The notes beneath the pieces were generated by a model. That model was not told where the DNA came from, searched no databases, and was given only the letters and a program-made list of their open reading frames with translations. From Bombus terrestris (Eukaryota; Arthropoda; Insecta; Hymenoptera; Apidae), in contig NC_063271.1 in assembly GCF_910591885.1 (NCBI RefSeq), positions 6,937,001 to 7,001,000 of the forward strand: a stretch of 64,000 nt of DNA, in the 5' to 3' direction. Below, one piece after another: positions 58,610 to 64,000 of the stretch. The translations under genes and the position numbers were made by a program. Position 1 is the first letter of the stretch; every line of letters begins with the position of its first letter.

Positions 58610-61380
58610 CCTTTAAATTTATGGATACCTGATCGTCGACGTCTGCTATCGACGACCTATCCTTGGACATAAAACACCAAACGGCTTAATAAACTGCCCC
58701 GAAATTTTAACGCAATTCGGTCTTCGGATTTCTCCGCTCACTATTATACACTGTCCCCTTCTCTGGCAAGAATTTCACTCAACCCGCTGCGGGCAACATA
58801 ATTGTATAACGTAATACATATAATAGGCTCATTACAGACGTAAATTCGTATTGCGACAAGATCAGCTTCTTCTCCTTTTCCAACACCTTCAGGCGTATTC
58901 TACTTTCTCTACTTTCACGCTAATCGTTATATAGCACAGAATGTGCAGGCGGTAAACAACAAATAAATAAATATTACATTCCGTCAGAAGTAAGCAGCAA
59001 GCGTTCACATAGCGTTTGAGCAATAACGTAGGTGCACGCGTCATTCATACAGATTCCAAAGACGAACGAAAACCTTTGAATGCTGTTCCGAAACGCGACA
59101 GAAACGGATACGGCGGATACGGCCTGATAGCCGACAAAAAGTAAACGTGAACGTTATCGCCCCTTCGTCTTCGGCGATGATGCTACAGCGAAATTAGCTG
59201 TCCAGCTGCGACAGAGGTGTCAATTAACTCCGAGCTAAGATATCGAGTCAAAGTTTCATGCGTTGGGGAGGATCGCGAAAAGAGAAGAAACGAAAGTCAA
59301 GCGAAATTGATCGAGAACGATGAAATCGACGTGCGGATGTCGAATGGGATCGATCGACCGATCGAGTCGAGTCGAGTCGAGTCATCGACGGGACGAACAC
59401 TCTCGTCTTCTCACGGTTGACAGCGGCAGGTGCGAAGAACCACGCGATCCTCGCGAAATAATTCGGCCTACCGATGACACGCGCGGCCCGACAGTGGCGT
59501 TCCTCGCTGCGTCCACGGCCACGGCTCGCAGAGCCGGAATGATCGCCACCTGCCTGCGCTCCACCCATCGACAACGATCCAGCGTAAATATTCCGAACCT
59601 TGACTCGCAGAGAAACTCGTTCGAATCGTGAGAAAGAGCCACTCATCGGAAATAACTCGGAGATAATCGAGCGAAACGATCGACGTTTCCAATCGAATGT
59701 TATTCACGTTTTTCGTTTACTGTCTCCAGGTAGCCTTATACGTATACCGCGCACACGTGTATTCTATCTCTCGTGGAACGTTCTCTCGCGTAAGTAGTTT
59801 AATAATAAGTGTATGAACAGCGTAATGACGAATATAAGATTCGAATAACGCGTACAAGTGGTCATTGGATGATTCGTCGTTGAAGTTCGTTCGTCTCGGA
59901 GTTAGTTTTCGAAAAAATCATGTTTGAAAATGGATCGACCGTTCTTGAACGTAACTAATTCCGCGCTGAACAGCACGAAGTAATCAACGATCCTAAATCT
60001 AAATTCGGGACTGATCGGGCCTGATCCCCCGATCGTTCGCTTCGAGAGGCAAAAGGCGATCTATCGGTGGGGAACTGGTGTTATCGATTCGCGTATTCTA
60101 AATTCAGGCTAATTGGCAATGAAACGATAAAATCGCATGCCATCGGCTAAGAAATACCTCTGCGACGAAAGTTCTGTAGGAAATTAACCGTTCGACCAAT
60201 CATAGAACAAGGAGCGTTCGATATTGCCCATTAGTACGATTTTTACCTATTTCCTCTCGTTGTTATCCGACAGAGTTTGAATTGGATTTTCAAGAACGTA
60301 TACCGATCCAGGGACGAAAGACTTATCATATACATATACATATACATATAAGTACGTACGTATATACATATGGGGAAATCCATATGCGTTGGTCGTTCGC
60401 GCAATTACGCGCTTTTGTGATTCGAGTCAACGATACGGATTCGCAACAGGCGTAAAACGTGACTATCGACTGAGGGAATCAAGGGAGGAGGAAGACAAAA
60501 CGAAACAGGACTGCGAGCGCATGCTTCGCGAACACGCGCATACATACAGCCACGAATAGACGGAGGGGGGATAAGAGAAAGAGAGAAAGAGGGATGAGCA
60601 AGGGGTAGGGAAGAGCAAGGACATATGGCAAAGCTTTAATAATTGAAGCTGACACTGGCGCAGATGGGAACGCAGCCGCACGGTCCGCCCATCAAATATT
60701 TAGAGATTATAAAGTACGCACACACGTACACACACATAAACGCCACACATGTTACTATGACGTCGTTTATATGTTTCCTCGTAAACGCGTGTCCGCGTAC
60801 GTACATCGCGAAACGAATAATCGCGAAAGTCGTCCAAACGAGTATCTAAGCCGGTAAAGCTATTAAAATACGGACTTTCGATTTGCGATCGTTGCTTCAT
60901 CGCAACGATTAAGAAGTAAGATTTGTATCGTATATTAGCGGTTAAGATGGAAAGAATAAGCAAAGAAAAAGATAACGGAACAAGTTGTGGAAGAAATAAC
61001 AAAGATTGGAAGATGCGATTAGAGGGCTGACGGAAATGATAGTTTTAGAAAATAACTTCTAGCGTAGACTCTTAGTGCGTAGTATAGTAACTGGGTTAAT
61101 GATAGCGTACGAATAAAGCGTAAGAAGGATAAGTGAGAAGATCGGACGTGGAAGCGTATGGTTGGGAAAATTGCAAGCAGATCGTATTCCTCGGCCGCGA
61201 GGGCAAAATCAAATGAATTAGTATTGTTATTATTACTATGTATCAGCGTGCGACTGATAGTCGAGAAGCAAGAGCAACGGCAGGTGCATGCGCCGCTACT
61301 TACGACAGTGGGGATACTGACAAATCGCAACTCGCCCTCGGAAAAGAGAAGACCGTTGCCAAACTTGCCCGACAGGTTAC
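58610..61380. other. Region without a recognised gene
   Basis: It includes a CGAGT pentamer run (59362-59383), a GC-rich patch at 59.4-59.6 kb open on both strands, an ATACAT tract (60327-60372) and an ACAC tract near 60720-60735. Nothing is assignable. Confidence 0.3.
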
Positions 61381-61383
61381 TAC

Positions 61384-61508
61384 CGCATACACGCGCGGAA
61401 CGCCACCGTCGATCGCTTCTAAGGACCGCGTCAGCTCCACGGTGTTCGTCTCCCAATTCTTTCGAGCGATGTACCCTCGTTCCGATTCGCACATCTCGCG
61501 ATCGCATT
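61384..61508 (-). CDS. Possible exon of an unidentified secreted or membrane protein gene
   Basis: The minus strand shows about 100 pyrimidine-rich bases without any AG, ending in GTCGGAAG|AATGCG; this is a strong acceptor configuration. The exon is open for 41 codons (CDREMCESERGYIARKNWET, then ELTRSLEAIDGGVPRVYA), with third positions about 70 percent G/C. It ends at donor GCG|GTAGTA. No family is recognised. The opposite strand and a second minus frame are also open, so coding is not proven. It may follow the signal-peptide exon at 63716-63829. Confidence 0.28.
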
Positions 61509-63103
61509 CTTCCGACGAATACGTCGGACGACATGGACAGGACGAAGAGTAGAAACAGGAGGAGAAGAAGAATTCCAACGATTGGAAAATAAGGGAAAGA
61601 GAGAAAGGATGAAACGTCGTTGCCGATGGTTCCTGACAGATTCGGTAAGGCAGATCGAACGATAGAACTCGGTCGAATACGCTCGTCTCGCGAGGACGGC
61701 GGTCGGTGCCCTTGGGAATTTCCTTGGCCTTTTTCGTCACATCTGGTAGACACACGTATCCCGACAAATCGGATGGTCCGCCAGTTTCGTCGTCCTCTCT
61801 CTCTTTAATACCCTTAAGGCACCCCTATCCGCGCATATGTTTCGCAGATATCATACGAACACGTTCGCACCAGGGGTTCCCTCGGTCCTTTTTCTCAAGA
61901 CTCAACCTTTTCATGAAATCTTACCTACGTGGAAACCTTCGAAACTTGTATGCCAACGCCTGCTTACAAATGTGCCGAATACGAGTTCACGTAGGAAGCA
62001 ATCGTTGAATCGAACGGCCAATTTTATAACGATGCAACCGTAATCAAAGATGACTCGCACTTTGGATTTTCACGCCACGCGGCGAATCGTTTGTATATCT
62101 TCTTAACGCTAGCGCATTTTTCCGAACAATTTTGACGTAATTGCATTTTTCTAACGTTACAAGTGCCTCTTATCGTTGTGCGTGATTTTTCTCTTCGATC
62201 TCGCGTTAAACGTTTCTTTAGAACATTATGACTCTTTTCGTTCGCGCGAGATAAAAAATCGAAGCATAAAAATTCGAGAATCGCAACGGGATCAAGGATC
62301 ATTTGCGCAGGGTAGCAAATCTCGAAAGCGACGGAAGTTGTCGCACGATTCACGATCGCTCGTCGCGAAAACGGTATCGTGGAATAACGAGTGATTCGCG
62401 ATAGAATGCGATTACTGGTTTACTCAGATCCGTTCGAGAACAGTTGCAACGCGTGATAGCGGCTACGGTATCTCTCGATTGGTACGCGTTATCAGGTGTA
62501 TCGATCGCACAACGATCGATTCGATTTCACGCGTTTCGTTACAGCTTCGTCGAACAGCGAAGAACCCGACCAAAAGTTGCGATTAGCTATGGTACCTACG
62601 TATACACGTACGGTTGGATTAGAACGCACGTGCGACACAATCGTCCGATCATCGCGTCGACAATACCACCCGTGTCGAGTCGAAACAGGGATTAAGACCT
62701 CGCGGTTCAAACAGATGGCGAACATACGCCCGTATGACACATCCCGGTCATACCGAGCGTACCCTGCACGATAAAGGAGAAACTGGGATTTTTCGAGTCG
62801 TAAATGTCCGAACAACGGTAGAAACCCGAGACGACCTTCTGCCATTTTTGCCGATTACCCTCGTAAAAACCATTTGTTCGAACAGAAATAACAAGACGGC
62901 AACTGGTACCAAGAAGAAGTTGGAAAACAAAGATACGTCGAAACGATCTGAAAAGAACAACCAAGAGAATCGTTTCGCCGCGCCCAAGATTCACGATTCG
63001 TGGTTAATGTAACCACGGTTAGGCTCTATCAGATAGATTTCAAAAATGGAGCAAATATAGGAAACGAAGAAGGAAAGGTAATATGTTTGAAAGACTGTAA
63101 GAA

Positions 63104-63257
63104 TGGTAGATAGGTAGGTAGGTGGGTGGGTGGGTAGGTAGGTAGGTAGGTAGGTAGATTGGTAGGCAGAAATAGGTAGGTAGGTAGATAGGTAGGTAGG
63201 TAGGTAGGTAGAGGTAGATAGGTAGGTAGAGGTAGATAGGTAGGTAGGTACGTAGGT
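63104..63257 (+). repeat. (GGTA)n microsatellite
   Basis: About 150 bases of GGTA units with GATA, GGTG and GGTAGA interruptions. On the minus strand it yields spurious tyrosine/leucine/proline/threonine repeats. Confidence 0.95.
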
Positions 63258-63557
63258 TTCCGCTAAACACTGAAGAGAGATTCTCGGTCGTAAACGGTGG
63301 CCGACAAACCGGAGTCTCGTAGGCTCGCGTTTCTTTCGCATGCGTAGCACCGCGACACCGGCGCGGCATTACGATCCGCCGCGGGTGGTTGACTCGAAAT
63401 CGAGTCGACGATGTTTGAAACATTTGCGCGGCAACGAAAGATCGAGTGCGAGAGAGGAGGAAGGAATCGAAGGAGCGCAAAAGGAAAGGCACGAGACGGC
63501 CACGAGAAGGGAAGAAAGAGCGAGACCGGTGTGATGAGGTGAGGCATGGGGCAGAAA

Positions 63558-63584
63558 GGAGAGGAGAGGAGAGGAGAGGAGAGG
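63558..63584 (+). repeat. (GGAGA)n pentamer tract
   Basis: Five tandem GGAGA units in a purine-rich strand. It lies inside the CpG-rich block 63.3-63.8 kb. Confidence 0.85.
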
Positions 63585-63715
63585 CCGGGAAGAAAGATGG
63601 ACGGCGCGGCATGGCGCGACACGACGCACGGAGAAACCGAGTCAAACTCTCGGCCGGCTGGCGCCGTTCTGTCGGCCCCCGCTGCCTCTTGCCGCCAACA
63701 ATGCGAGCCGTACAC

Positions 63716-63829
63716 CTCTTCCCCGTTTGTTTCGCCTGCCATCGTCACCAACGTCAGCGCCAACACCAGTACCTGTAGTACCGACACCAGCACCGTGACA
63801 TCGCTGTTCCTACTACCACCATCGCTCAT
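63716..63829 (-). CDS. Possible signal-peptide exon of an unidentified gene
   Basis: An ATG at 63829 opens 38 codons beginning MSDGGSRNSDVTVLVSV. A continuous hydrophobic core (LVSVLQVLVLALTLV) is followed by TMA-GE, a good signal-peptidase site. A possible phase-0 donor GAAGAG|GTGTAC lies at 63715, though the frame also stays open beyond it. The CpG-rich setting near the window end suits a first exon. Downstream exons would lie at lower coordinates, perhaps including 61384-61508. In-frame ATGs upstream would place the hydrophobic run further inside the protein. Confidence 0.3.
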
Positions 63830-64000
63830 CGTCGTCGACGATAACGCTACTAGTGTGGGATACTCCTTATAGCGAGATGCTTGACCCCGTTGAATCGCAA
63901 ACTGAATACCGTGCTCGAAACTCATCCGTGTCGTGTGATCCGATCGAGTTTCCAAGCGCGGCGAGACGATGCTTACTCGACTTTCGGGCGCCTCCGCGCG

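Noticed and set aside
61019..61753. 244-codon minus-strand frame with a hydrophobic run
   Set aside because: The hydrophobic run comes from the pyrimidine tract before the putative acceptor at 61509. A different frame of the island 61384-61508 looks more protein-like.
63040..63645. 201-codon minus-strand frame with YLPTYLP-like repeats
   Set aside because: It is a translation of the (GGTA)n microsatellite.
1..64000. tRNA, rRNA, CRISPR or bacterial operon features
   Set aside because: I saw no convincing tRNA A/B boxes, rRNA segments or CRISPR-type direct repeats; the sequence is a eukaryotic nuclear region.

Overview
This is a 64 kb piece of an insect genome, most likely from a bee or another hymenopteran. 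The evidence is an AT-rich background with CpG-rich islands, short GT-AG introns, many small TA- or TTAA-flanked DNA-transposon remnants, and intact animal gene families. The species is inferred, not proven. Five multi-exon genes could be reconstructed by hand with reading frames that stay consistent across every intron.

Layout. (1) 1-1.97 kb: no confident gene, then a CpG-rich putative promoter. (2) 1.98-17.68 kb, + strand: Ret receptor tyrosine kinase, 19 coding exons, about 1225 aa. (3) 19.47-21.74 kb, - strand: a single-pass receptor with a SEFIR domain, i.e. IL-17-receptor-like, 8 exons, about 510 aa; it is tail-to-tail with Ret. (4) 22.68-25.94 kb, - strand: homogentisate 1,2-dioxygenase, 8 exons, 439 aa, all iron ligands conserved. 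(5) 26-30.6 kb: gene-poor divergent intergenic region ending in a TATA-type promoter. (6) 30.98-38.91 kb, + strand: a forked/espin-like actin-bundling protein without ankyrin repeats, 11 coding exons, about 718 aa. (7) 41.89-45.0 kb, + strand: an SLC17-family major-facilitator transporter, 7 coding exons, 523 aa, with a likely upstream 5' exon at 39.9 kb. (8) 45-64 kb: no gene recognised with confidence. It holds transposon debris (a LINE reverse-transcriptase fragment, MITEs, a TTAA-flanked element), simple repeats, CpG-rich patches and several minus-strand islands that look like exons, including one with a convincing signal peptide at 63.8 kb.

The genes do not form a pathway. They cover a growth-factor receptor, a putative cytokine receptor, tyrosine catabolism, actin bundles and an organic-anion/phosphate transporter. 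The less expected points are: a complete SEFIR receptor in an insect; intronic inverted repeats flanking exactly the exons for the forked/espin homology peptide; a possible N-myristoylation motif made across a splice junction; an upstream ORF ending on the SLC17 start codon; an array of a TTCGNATAA motif in a Ret intron; and a possible unrecognised secreted-protein gene on the minus strand at the right end.
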